Part shown: piece by piece, positions 7,177-11,934 of the stretch
How positions within the stretch are numbered: the stretch's first letter is position 1
Layout of the letters: each line of letters begins with the position of its first letter
From: Planctomycetaceae bacterium
GTDB lineage: Bacteria; Planctomycetota; Planctomycetia; Pirellulales; Pirellulaceae
DNA length: 11,934 nucleotides
Direction of reading: 5' to 3'
Assembly: GCA_002702965.1 (NCBI GenBank)
Contig: PADE01000209.1
Span: 8,837 to 20,770 of the forward strand
Notes under the pieces: generated by a model
The model's input: the letters and a program-made list of their open reading frames with translations, nothing else
Told to the model about the DNA's origin: nothing
The model's database searches: none
Made by a program: the position numbers and the translations under genes

Positions 7177-7199
7177 GCACCTGGTGCGGTGAAGCACCG
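7177..7199 (+). promoter_or_regulatory. Cluster of mutually exclusive short hairpins in the leader
   Basis: GCACC (7177-7181), GGTGC (7183-7187) and GCACC (7194-7198) allow the middle arm to pair with the right arm over a 6-nt loop; CGGTG (7187-7191) with CACCG (7195-7199) is an alternative. The site is about 50 nt before the TTG start at 7247. It does not match a TPP riboswitch. The role is unknown and the stems are short. Confidence 0.25.
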
Positions 7200-7232
7200 A
7201 ACCTGGCCACGGGTTCGTGTCACCGATTGGCT

Positions 7233-7238
7233 GGGAGA
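7233..7238 (+). promoter_or_regulatory. Shine-Dalgarno GGGAGA that decides the TTG start at 7247
   Basis: GGGAGA at 7233-7238 is 8 nt before TTG at 7247. It lies downstream of the alternative in-frame GTG at 7217, which has no such site. The TTG start gives MKLLGMFAKY, the normal N-terminus of this family. Confidence 0.7.
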
Positions 7239-7246
7239 TCGAAACC

Positions 7247-7915
7247 TTGAAGTTGTTGGGCATGTTTGCCAAATACTGGGAACCAGGTGCCGTCAAGACG
7301 CGGCTGGCAGAAACACTCGGTGAGCAACCGGCCGCGCGCATCTACCGTGCGTTTGTGGAGACACTGCTTCGGCGACTGACGGAGGTCGGTGACCGACAGG
7401 TACTGGCGTTCTCTCCATCTGATCGCGAAACCGCATTTCAGCGTGGGGCCGAAAATTGGGAGCTCCAGCCGCAGCTGGCGGTGGGTGATCTGGGGGCACG
7501 CATGCAGCACTTCTTCGAATCCGCGATACGAGACGGATATCGCCACGTCGTCCTGATCGGGTCTGACAGTCCCGACCTGCCCCTCGCGCTGTTAGCACAG
7601 GCTTTTGATCAGCTTCGCGATTATCCGGTGGTGCTCGGACCCAGTCTCGATGGCGGATACTATTTGGTCGGAGCCGCTGACCGCGTACCTCCCATCTTCG
7701 ATGACATGCCGTGGAGTTCACCGCGGCTGTGGGAAAGAACCACAGCCCGCCTGGCTGAGCACCAGTGCCGCTTCGCCGAACTCCCCGCATGGTATGATGT
7801 GGACACTGTGGCGGATCTCGGCGTCCTACAGCAGAAGCTGTCAGCGAGTACAACCGATCCCTGGTTGGACCACCTCCGCTCGCTGGTCGATCAATGTCTC
7901 CATGACAACACCTGA
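7247..7915 (+). CDS. TIGR04282/DUF2064 family glycosyltransferase (nucleotidyltransferase-like)
   Basis: 222 residues with a GT-A/MobA-like fold. Visible blocks are MKLLGMFAKYWEPGAVKTRL (1-20, the N-terminal Lys/Arg nucleotide-binding stretch), VLIGSDSPDLP (102-112), GPSLDGGYYLVG (131-142), PWSSP (155-159) and WYDVDT (182-187). The family includes proteins encoded beside arsenosugar biosynthesis genes, annotated as arsenosugar glycosyltransferases, but many homologues are unlinked to arsenic genes. No arsenic gene is visible here. The start is set at TTG 7247 by GGGAGA 8 nt upstream and by family alignment; an in-frame GTG at 7217 would add ten unconserved residues. The last 14 nt overlap the start of thiO, so the two are co-transcribed and probably translationally coupled. 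Donor and acceptor are not inferable. Confidence 0.92.
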   Translation: MKLLGMFAKYWEPGAVKTRLAETLGEQPAARIYRAFVETLLRRLTEVGDRQVLAFSPSDRETAFQRGAENWELQPQLAVGDLGARMQHFFESAIRDGYRHVVLIGSDSPDLPLALLAQAFDQLRDYPVVLGPSLDGGYYLVGAADRVPPIFDDMPWSSPRLWERTTARLAEHQCRFAELPAWYDVDTVADLGVLQQKLSASTTDPWLDHLRSLVDQCLHDNT

Positions 7916-9023
7916 CTGCCTAATCATCGGCGGAGGGGTCATCGGTCTGTCGTTGGCCTACGACCTGGCGCAGCATGGACTGCGCGTGCGGGTCGTCGAC
8001 CGCCAACAGCCGGGGCGAGAAGCCTCTTGGGCAGGCGCCGGAATTCTACCCGCGACGGGTCCCGACGAAGCGCATCACCCTCTCGACCAACTGCGCGTGT
8101 TGAGCCACCAGCTGCACCCCGAATGGGCGGCCGCCCTGCTCGAGTTGACCGGCATCGACAATGGCTATCGGAAATGCGGTGGTGTCTATCTGGCCCGTAG
8201 TCACGGGGAGGCTGCCGCACTGGGAGGGTTAGTTGGTTTGATGCGCGAGGAGCGCATCGAAATCGAACGGCTGACACCGACCGCACTGGCGGATCTCGAA
8301 CCCGGATTGCGCCCCCTCGTCGAATCTGACGACCTGACGGCCGCTTACCGGTTGCCGGGAGAAAGTCAATTGCGCAATCCCGATCACTTGCGAGCGCTGA
8401 TCGCGGCCATCCGGGCATCGGGAGTCGAACTCGACACGGAGACGCCGATCGATGACTTCGAAATTGTCGACGGGCGGATCATCTCCGCTCGCTCGCAAAA
8501 CGAGCGGTTGTCAGCGGGCATGTTTTGTTTCACTTCCGGAGCCTGGACGCGGCAGCTCTTAGCACCGCTCGCGGTGTCGAGTGGAATCCTCCCCGTCAAG
8601 GGACAGATGGTTATGTTTCGCTGTGCGACGCGCCCAATCCAACACATCCTCAACGAGGGACCCCGCTACGTCGTACCGCGCGAAGATGGGCGAGTCCTGG
8701 TCGGATCGACCGAGGAAGAAGTCGGCTTTGACAAGCAAACGACCTCCGCCGCACTGGATGAATTGGCTAACTTCGGACGCCAGCTAGTCCATTCATTGTC
8801 GAACGCAACAATCGAGAAGACATGGGCCGGACTGCGTCCGGGTTCTTTTGACGGACTTCCCTATCTGGGGCAGATTCCCGCATTGACGAACGCTTTCGTT
8901 GCAGCCGGGCATTTCCGCGGCGGGCTGTTCCTGTCACCGGGTACGGCCGTCGTGATGGGCCGCCTACTTCGCGGCGAGGCGACGGGCATCGACCTGTCAC
9001 CGTTCCACGTGGGACGGGGGTAA
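7902..9023 (+). CDS. thiO: Glycine oxidase ThiO (FAD-dependent amine oxidase)
   Basis: 373 residues, close to the 369 of Bacillus ThiO. The enzyme oxidises glycine to iminoglycine, the precursor ThiG uses for the thiazole half of thiamine, in the cytoplasm. The N-terminal FAD-binding Rossmann motif is IIGGGVIGLSLAYDLAQ (8-24), ending at VVDR (31-34). It is followed by EASWAGAGILP (40-50), the CGGVYLA strand (92-98), LPGESQLRNPDHL (151-163), PVKGQM (231-236), YVVPREDGRVLVGST (256-270), WAGLRPGSFDGLP (308-320) and GHFRGGLFLSPGTA (336-349). Arg312 in the WAGLRPG block probably matches the substrate-carboxylate-binding Arg of the Bacillus enzyme. The open frame extends far upstream inside the previous gene, but the ATG at 7902 sits directly before the FAD motif and is the right start. 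It has no strong ribosome site and likely depends on coupling. No thiG, thiS or thiE is in the window. Confidence 0.94.
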   Translation: MTTPDCLIIGGGVIGLSLAYDLAQHGLRVRVVDRQQPGREASWAGAGILPATGPDEAHHPLDQLRVLSHQLHPEWAAALLELTGIDNGYRKCGGVYLARSHGEAAALGGLVGLMREERIEIERLTPTALADLEPGLRPLVESDDLTAAYRLPGESQLRNPDHLRALIAAIRASGVELDTETPIDDFEIVDGRIISARSQNERLSAGMFCFTSGAWTRQLLAPLAVSSGILPVKGQMVMFRCATRPIQHILNEGPRYVVPREDGRVLVGSTEEEVGFDKQTTSAALDELANFGRQLVHSLSNATIEKTWAGLRPGSFDGLPYLGQIPALTNAFVAAGHFRGGLFLSPGTAVVMGRLLRGEATGIDLSPFHVGRG

Positions 9024-9042
9024 TCACCCCGAGTGGCGGCGG

Positions 9043-10806
9043 CTATTCGGTGATGATGTCGTCGACCGTCTGGCCCGAGGGAATCATCGGTAAGACGTGC
9101 TCCTGGTAGGGAACTTCCACGTCCAACAGATAAGGCCCCTTGTACTGGATCATCTCTTCCAAGGCAGATTCCAGGTCTGCCTTCTTACTCACCGTTGCGG
9201 CTCCGCAACCGAACCCTTTGGCGATCGCCACAAAATCCGGGTATCGTTCCGAGGCGTAAAGGCCCTCACCTTTGCCCAATGCTTCGGCGTGGTGAATCGG
9301 ACCGAGGTACGTGTGGGCGCGGTTCCCCGACATAAAGCGATCTTCCCATTGGACAACCATTCCCAAGTGCTGATTATTGAGCAGCATGATCTTGACCGGT
9401 AAGTTCTCACAAAAACAGGTCGCCAGTTCCTGCAAGTTCATCTGGAAGCTTCCATCGCCGTCGATATCGATCACGAGCGCATCCGGATGGGCCGCCTGCG
9501 CACCCATCGCAGCCGGGAGGCCGAAACCCATCGTTCCCAGTCCAGAGCTGCAAAGGAACCGTCGCGGATGGTCGAATTCGAAAAACTGCGCGGTCCACAT
9601 CTGATGCTGGCCGACACCGACGCTGATGATCGTTTTCTGTTCGCTCGTCAGTCTCGACAGTTCCGAAACCGCATGTTGTTGCAGAATTCCATCGAACTGT
9701 CTGTCATACGAAAAAGGGTGCTCCGCCTTGGACTGCTGGCACTGCTGCACCCACTCGTCGATATCCGGCTTCGGCTCAACGATCCGGTTGAGTTCGCGCA
9801 GCGCAAAACGGACATCACTGACAATCGGGATGTGAGCCGGCTTGTTTTTGTTCAGCTCGGACGGATCGATGTCGACATGAATGATCTTGGCGTGGCGGGC
9901 AAACTTCTCGAGTTTTCCGGTGACGCGGTCGTCGAATCGGACCCCCAGCGCAATCAGTAGATCGCAATCGCGCACCGCGCGGTTGGCGTAAACGCTGCCG
10001 TGCATGCCGAGCATGTCCAACGAGAGCGGATGCCGACGGGGAAACGCACCCAACCCCATCACCGTCATGGTCACGGGAATGCTCGTTTTTTGAACCAGTT
10101 CCCGGAGCAACTCACTGGCCCCAGCAGAGATGATCCCACCACCACAGTAGAGCATCGGGCGCTTGGCAAGCTTGATCGCGGCCGCCAGTTGTTTGATTTG
10201 TTCAGTGGGGGCCTGCCGGTCCTGCACTTGATACCCCGGTAGGTCCATGATTCCACAGTCATCGGCGTCCCAAGTCGCCTCTTGAATGTCCTTGGGTAGG
10301 TCGACCAGCACCGGACCCGGGCGGCCCGTGGTAGCAATGTGGAAGGCCTCGCGCATCACCCGAGACACGTCGCCCACATCGGTGATCAAATAATGGTGTT
10401 TGGTGATTCCGCGGCAGACCTCGACAATCGGTGTTTCCTGGAACGCGTCGGTACCGATCACCGGGGTCTTCACCTGCCCCGTTATGGCGATCAGAGGGAT
10501 GCTATCGAGCTTGGCGTCGGCGATTCCCGTCACCAAGTTGGTGGCACCGGGCCCGCTGGTCGCCATGCAAACCCCGGGACGGCCCGTGGAGCGAGCGTAC
10601 CCCTGGGCTGCGAATGCACCACCCTGCTCGTGCCGCGGCAAGACGGTTCGTAGTTGGCCAGCGTAGCGCGTGAGCGCTTGATGAAGGGGCATGCTGGCCC
10701 CGCCCGGATAGGCGAACAGAATCTCGGTGCCGTGGTCGATCAGCGATTGGACCAGCAGGTCGGCGCCGGTCCGTAGCGGGCTCCCTGTGGTGGGATCGGC
10801 AGACAT
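9043..10806 (-). CDS. ilvB: Acetolactate synthase large (catalytic) subunit
   Basis: 587 residues, full length. It condenses two pyruvates, or pyruvate with 2-ketobutyrate, in the first common step of branched-chain amino acid synthesis, using ThDP, Mg2+ and FAD. Domains run N to C: ThDP-pyrimidine domain with FAYPGGASMP (31-40), catalytic Glu60 in PRHEQGG and SGPGATNLVTGIADA (84-98); central FAD domain with GVRFDDRVTG (288-297); ThDP-pyrophosphate domain with the GDGSFQMN...LLNN motif (449-478) and QWEDRF (486-491). The C-terminus VLPMIPSG (571-578) is typical of the biosynthetic AHAS type, not the catabolic pyruvate-inducible enzyme. GGAG 6 nt before the ATG at 10806 supports the start. The gene is alone: thiO converges on its 3' end, so the regulatory subunit ilvN must be elsewhere. 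The position equal to plant Pro197 is Lys113. Confidence 0.97.
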   Translation of the reverse strand: MSADPTTGSPLRTGADLLVQSLIDHGTEILFAYPGGASMPLHQALTRYAGQLRTVLPRHEQGGAFAAQGYARSTGRPGVCMATSGPGATNLVTGIADAKLDSIPLIAITGQVKTPVIGTDAFQETPIVEVCRGITKHHYLITDVGDVSRVMREAFHIATTGRPGPVLVDLPKDIQEATWDADDCGIMDLPGYQVQDRQAPTEQIKQLAAAIKLAKRPMLYCGGGIISAGASELLRELVQKTSIPVTMTVMGLGAFPRRHPLSLDMLGMHGSVYANRAVRDCDLLIALGVRFDDRVTGKLEKFARHAKIIHVDIDPSELNKNKPAHIPIVSDVRFALRELNRIVEPKPDIDEWVQQCQQSKAEHPFSYDRQFDGILQQHAVSELSRLTSEQKTIISVGVGQHQMWTAQFFEFDHPRRFLCSSGLGTMGFGLPAAMGAQAAHPDALVIDIDGDGSFQMNLQELATCFCENLPVKIMLLNNQHLGMVVQWEDRFMSGNRAHTYLGPIHHAEALGKGEGLYASERYPDFVAIAKGFGCGAATVSKKADLESALEEMIQYKGPYLLDVEVPYQEHVLPMIPSGQTVDDIITE

Positions 10807-10843
10807 GCTATGCTCCGGACGTCAAATCAACTAGCGAACCAGG

Positions 10844-10889
10844 GGGGACCACCCCGGCGTCGTTCCGGCACCCCATCGCCCCAGAGGGG
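10844..10889 (-). promoter_or_regulatory. GC-run structured leader of ilvB
   Basis: Two short hairpins lie between the candidate promoter and the gene. On the plus strand they are CCCC-AGA-GGGG at 10879-10889 and GGGG-ACCA-CCCC at 10844-10855. The C-runs and G-runs could also pair with each other, so alternative folds are possible. There is no obvious leader peptide with Leu/Ile/Val codons and no T-run, so classical attenuation is not supported. Confidence 0.25.
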
Positions 10890-10892
10890 ACC

Positions 10893-10901
10893 ATTAGATC
10901 A
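10893..10901 (-). promoter_or_regulatory. Candidate extended -10 promoter element for ilvB
   Basis: Read on the minus strand, TGATCTAAT combines an extended TG element with TCTAAT, five of six matches to TATAAT. No good -35 box is 17 bp upstream, which extended -10 promoters can tolerate. Transcription would begin near 10886, leaving a leader of about 80 nt. Confidence 0.4.
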
Positions 10902-11025
10902 AACCAACAAAAACGGGTGCTTCCGGGCTTCCGCGGCTTGCTGACACCGACAATCGGATGGCCGCAGGGCTGCCTGGTTCGTACCGACTCGTAACGCCGA
11001 CCCAAAAACGGCCACAGCCTGGCGG

Positions 11026-11041
11026 TTGACAGCCGGCCGGC
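11026..11041 (+). promoter_or_regulatory. Consensus -35 (TTGACA) followed by a 10-bp palindrome upstream of crcB
   Basis: TTGACA at 11026-11031 is a perfect -35 hexamer facing crcB. It is followed directly by the palindrome GCCGGCCGGC (11032-11041), which would lie in the spacer, where a regulator could bind. At 16-18 bp spacing the -10 region is poor (near TTCCAC at 11049), so the promoter call is tentative. Confidence 0.35.
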
Positions 11042-11081
11042 GTACCAATTCCACTGTATGTCATCGATTACGTGCTTTCAA

Positions 11082-11105
11082 CGCCAAATGGCGATCTTGA
11101 TCGCC
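11082..11105 (+). promoter_or_regulatory. Two overlapping alternative hairpins just before the crcB ribosome site
   Basis: CGCC (11082-11085) can pair with GGCG (11090-11093) over loop AAAT, or GGCGAT (11090-11095) can pair with ATCGCC (11100-11105) over loop CTTG. The stems share 11090-11093 and exclude each other. The second stem ends 5 nt before the Shine-Dalgarno at 11111. The conserved pieces of the known fluoride riboswitch are not seen. Confidence 0.35.
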
Positions 11106-11110
11106 GATCC

Positions 11111-11116
11111 GGGGAG
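11111..11116 (+). promoter_or_regulatory. Shine-Dalgarno GGGGAG supporting the GTG start of crcB
   Basis: GGGGAG at 11111-11116 is 9 nt before GTG at 11126. It favours this start over the in-frame ATG at 11072, which would add 18 residues not found in the family and would place the ribosome site inside the gene. Confidence 0.65.
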
Positions 11117-11125
11117 ACAGGGCAA

Positions 11126-11509
11126 GTGCGCGAGTTGGTCTGGATTGCCCTAGGAGGAGCCGCGGGTGCTGTCAGCCGCTACCTGGTTACGCTCGGCTGC
11201 CAGCGCTGGACGACCACCTCGTTTCCGTTGGCAACTTTGATCGTGAACCTCACCGGCTGTTTTTTACTCGGTGTGCTGGCTCAGTTCGGGATGCAATCGG
11301 AGTGGCTGCGTCCGACCCTTCGGTTGGCCATCGGCGTCGGGCTGCTGGGAGGGCTGACGACGTTCTCGACATTTGGCCACGAGACGTTCCGGGCAATCGA
11401 AAAAGGTCAGTGGACGCTCGCCCTCGGCAACGCCGCGGCCAACCTGATCATCGGAATCCTGGCGGTTTGGGCGGGTGTCGCCCTGGTTCAGCGATGGGGA
11501 AACGTCTGA
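11126..11509 (+). CDS. crcB: Fluoride ion channel CrcB/FluC
   Basis: 127 residues, the usual length for this family. It is a four-helix inner-membrane protein that works as an antiparallel dimer and lets fluoride leave the cell. Signature blocks are ALGGAAGAVSRYL (8-20), LIVNLTGCFLLG (38-49, with the conserved Asn41) and GLLGGLTTFSTF (72-83), which carries the TTFST sequence of the central sodium site and the pore Phe box. The fourth helix is about 105-121. The GTG at 11126 is chosen because it gives the normal N-terminus directly before the GGxxGAxxRY motif and has GGGGAG upstream; the ATG at 11072 is in frame but unlikely. It is divergent from ilvB and convergent with the small lipoprotein gene, so it is transcribed alone. 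A possible structured leader lies just upstream. Confidence 0.94.
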   Translation: MRELVWIALGGAAGAVSRYLVTLGCQRWTTTSFPLATLIVNLTGCFLLGVLAQFGMQSEWLRPTLRLAIGVGLLGGLTTFSTFGHETFRAIEKGQWTLALGNAAANLIIGILAVWAGVALVQRWGNV

Positions 11510-11514
11510 CCGCG

Positions 11515-11529
11515 AAGGGCACTCCCCTT
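11515..11529 (+). terminator. Weak hairpin after crcB
   Basis: AAGGG (11515-11519), loop CACTC, CCCTT (11525-11529) is a perfect 5-bp stem starting 6 nt after the crcB stop. Only TTG follows, so terminator strength is doubtful. The rest of the 137-bp convergent gap to 11646 holds nothing I recognise. Confidence 0.3.
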
Positions 11530-11646
11530 GTCGTGAACCAGCCCGGGACACCAGGAGTACCGCGGCCGCCCAGCAGGCACCCGCACTGCGTTTGCTATGA
11601 GCGAGACGTTCGCCATGAGCGCAGCGTCGACGCCGAACAACCCGAC

Positions 11647-11832
11647 CTAGGGAGGAGGAGCCGGTAGTGCAGCACCGGAATTCTTCTTGTCCGATCCAGT
11701 GTCGATCGACTTCGATTCCCCCATCTTCGGCAATTCGCCTTCGGGAATGTCGATCGACCGATCGGGCTCGGGACATCCTGTAAACAACAGACACGTTGCC
11801 GACAACAGCAGACCGCCAAACACACGCCTCAT
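11647..11832 (-). CDS. Small lipoprotein (61 aa)
   Basis: The N-terminus MRRVFGGLLLSATCLLFTGC has two Arg, a hydrophobic core and a lipobox-like LFTGC, with Cys20 as the likely lipidated residue. The Phe at the -3 position is slightly unusual. The mature peptide would be 42 residues, polar and disordered-looking (PEPDRSIDIPEGELPKMGES), with a Lys/Ser/Gly stretch and a Pro-rich end PAPPP; I recognise no domain. The start is supported by GGAGA (plus-strand 11841-11845) 8 nt upstream of the ATG. It would sit anchored in a membrane facing the periplasm. Short lipoproteins of this kind are common and mostly uncharacterised. It converges on crcB, and a 17-bp tandem repeat begins 30 bp upstream of its start codon, inside or near its promoter. 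Confidence 0.8.
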   Translation of the reverse strand: MRRVFGGLLLSATCLLFTGCPEPDRSIDIPEGELPKMGESKSIDTGSDKKNSGAALPAPPP

Positions 11833-11861
11833 AATACGATTCTCCGCTGGGCAGGAACCTC

Positions 11862-11934
11862 TCTCCGACGAGCAGCAGTCTCCGACGAGCAGCAGTCTCC
11901 GACGAGCAGCAGTCTCCGACGAGCAGCAGTCTCC
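11862..11934. repeat. 17-bp tandem repeat, at least 4.3 copies, continuing past the window end
   Basis: The unit TCTCCGACGAGCAGCAG occurs four times without any mismatch (11862-11878, 11879-11895, 11896-11912, 11913-11929), followed by TCTCC to the end. The unit length is not a multiple of three, and none of the six frames through it has a stop. On the minus strand each unit contains CGGAGA, like the ribosome site of the lipoprotein gene just downstream. Confidence 0.95.

Larger units (their letters stand above)
6735..7246. other. About 510 bases without a convincing gene; leader of the glycosyltransferase-thiO operon
   Basis: Several overlapping open frames of 60-230 codons exist on both strands, as expected in GC-rich DNA, but none has a recognisable motif, a good ribosome site, or coding-like composition that singles it out. 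The longest minus-strand frame here (7223-6777) is the least implausible and cannot be excluded. Both the transporter promoter (minus, near 6735) and the promoter of the plus-strand operon must lie in this region. A cluster of alternative hairpins near 7177-7199 is listed separately. Confidence 0.5.
10807..11125. other. Divergent regulatory region between ilvB and crcB
   Basis: This 319-bp stretch holds the leaders and promoters of two divergent genes. On the minus side there is an extended -10 candidate and a run of GC hairpins before ilvB. On the plus side there is a TTGACA, a 10-bp palindrome and alternative hairpins before crcB. A 65-codon minus-strand open frame (11005-10808) ends one base before the ilvB ATG, but it has no branched-chain codon cluster and no known family. 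I see no other gene-like content. Confidence 0.55.

Noticed and set aside
6777..7223. A 148-codon minus-strand open frame in the gap before the glycosyltransferase
   Set aside because: No recognisable motif, no clear ribosome site, and it overlaps the presumed leader of the opposite operon; other frames of similar length occur there by chance. It is not excluded completely.
7141..7246. Possible TPP riboswitch ahead of the thiO operon
   Set aside because: The CUGAGA element and the second conserved THI-box segment are absent.
7605..7901. N-terminal extension of the ThiO frame by 99 codons
   Set aside because: It lies inside the glycosyltransferase gene in another frame; the FAD motif of ThiO begins directly after the ATG at 7902, the normal family start.
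9024..9053. Bidirectional terminator between thiO and ilvB
   Set aside because: TCACC...GGTGA can pair, but the stem needs a two-base bulge, has a loop of about 14 nt, lies partly within ilvB coding sequence and has no T-run; not strong enough to list.
10808..11005. A 65-codon minus-strand frame as an ilvB attenuation leader peptide
   Set aside because: It has no cluster of Leu, Ile or Val codons, no convincing ribosome site, and probably starts upstream of the candidate transcription start.
11042..11125. Possible crcB-motif fluoride riboswitch
   Set aside because: The conserved UGAUG and CCUAC elements needed for the pseudoknot are not seen; only simple alternative hairpins are present.
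11595..11825. A 76-codon minus-strand frame overlapping the lipoprotein gene
   Set aside because: The alternative frame lacks a ribosome site and signal-like logic, while the 61-codon frame has both a lipobox and a well-placed GGAGA.
11862..11934. CRISPR array
   Set aside because: The 17-bp units are directly adjacent with no spacers; this is a plain tandem repeat.

Overview
The window looks like chromosomal DNA of a member of the Planctomycetota, probably of the Pirellulales type. This is an inference from gene content and style: a secreted DUF1028 protein beside a secreted PhoD-like phosphatase, a Tat-exported sugar phosphate isomerase/epimerase, EF-hands built into a membrane protein, a very short lipoprotein, and GTG/TTG starts in GC-rich DNA. 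I see no rRNA, tRNA, CRISPR array, insertion sequence or phage gene. Most of the window is ordinary, densely packed housekeeping and secreted-protein genes.

Left arm (1-3660, minus strand): three genes in a row read right to left. They are a PhoD-like secreted phosphatase/phosphodiesterase (3660-1855), a secreted DUF1028 protein (1821-1024) and a D-2-hydroxyacid dehydrogenase that runs off the window (928-1). They could form one transcript. Across a 221-bp divergent intergenic region, a Tat-signal TIM-barrel isomerase/epimerase-like protein is read on the plus strand (3882-4793).

Middle (4794-6734): a tiny plus-strand gene of 29 codons (4896-4985) encodes an extremely basic peptide that resembles bS22/mS38-type ribosomal proteins. 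It has its own candidate promoter, a well-spaced Shine-Dalgarno and a hairpin over its stop codon. Facing it is a minus-strand GltS-family sodium/glutamate symporter homologue (6734-5154) that carries two canonical EF-hand loops, probably on the outer face of the membrane.

Right arm (6735-11934): after about 500 bases without a convincing gene, a two-gene plus-strand operon encodes a DUF2064/TIGR04282 nucleotidyltransferase-like glycosyltransferase, for which a TTG start at 7247 is preferred, and glycine oxidase ThiO, overlapping by 14 nt. ilvB, the acetolactate synthase catalytic subunit, converges on thiO from the minus strand (10806-9043) with no ilvN beside it. A 319-bp divergent region with several hairpins separates ilvB from crcB/fluC, a fluoride channel with a GTG start at 11126. 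The window ends with a convergent 61-aa lipoprotein gene (11832-11647), whose upstream region is a 17-bp tandem repeat running out of the window.

No single new system spans the window. The most interesting points are the 29-aa basic protein gene, the calcium-binding insertion in the GltS-type transporter, the 17-bp repeat array upstream of the lipoprotein gene, and the alternative hairpins just before crcB.
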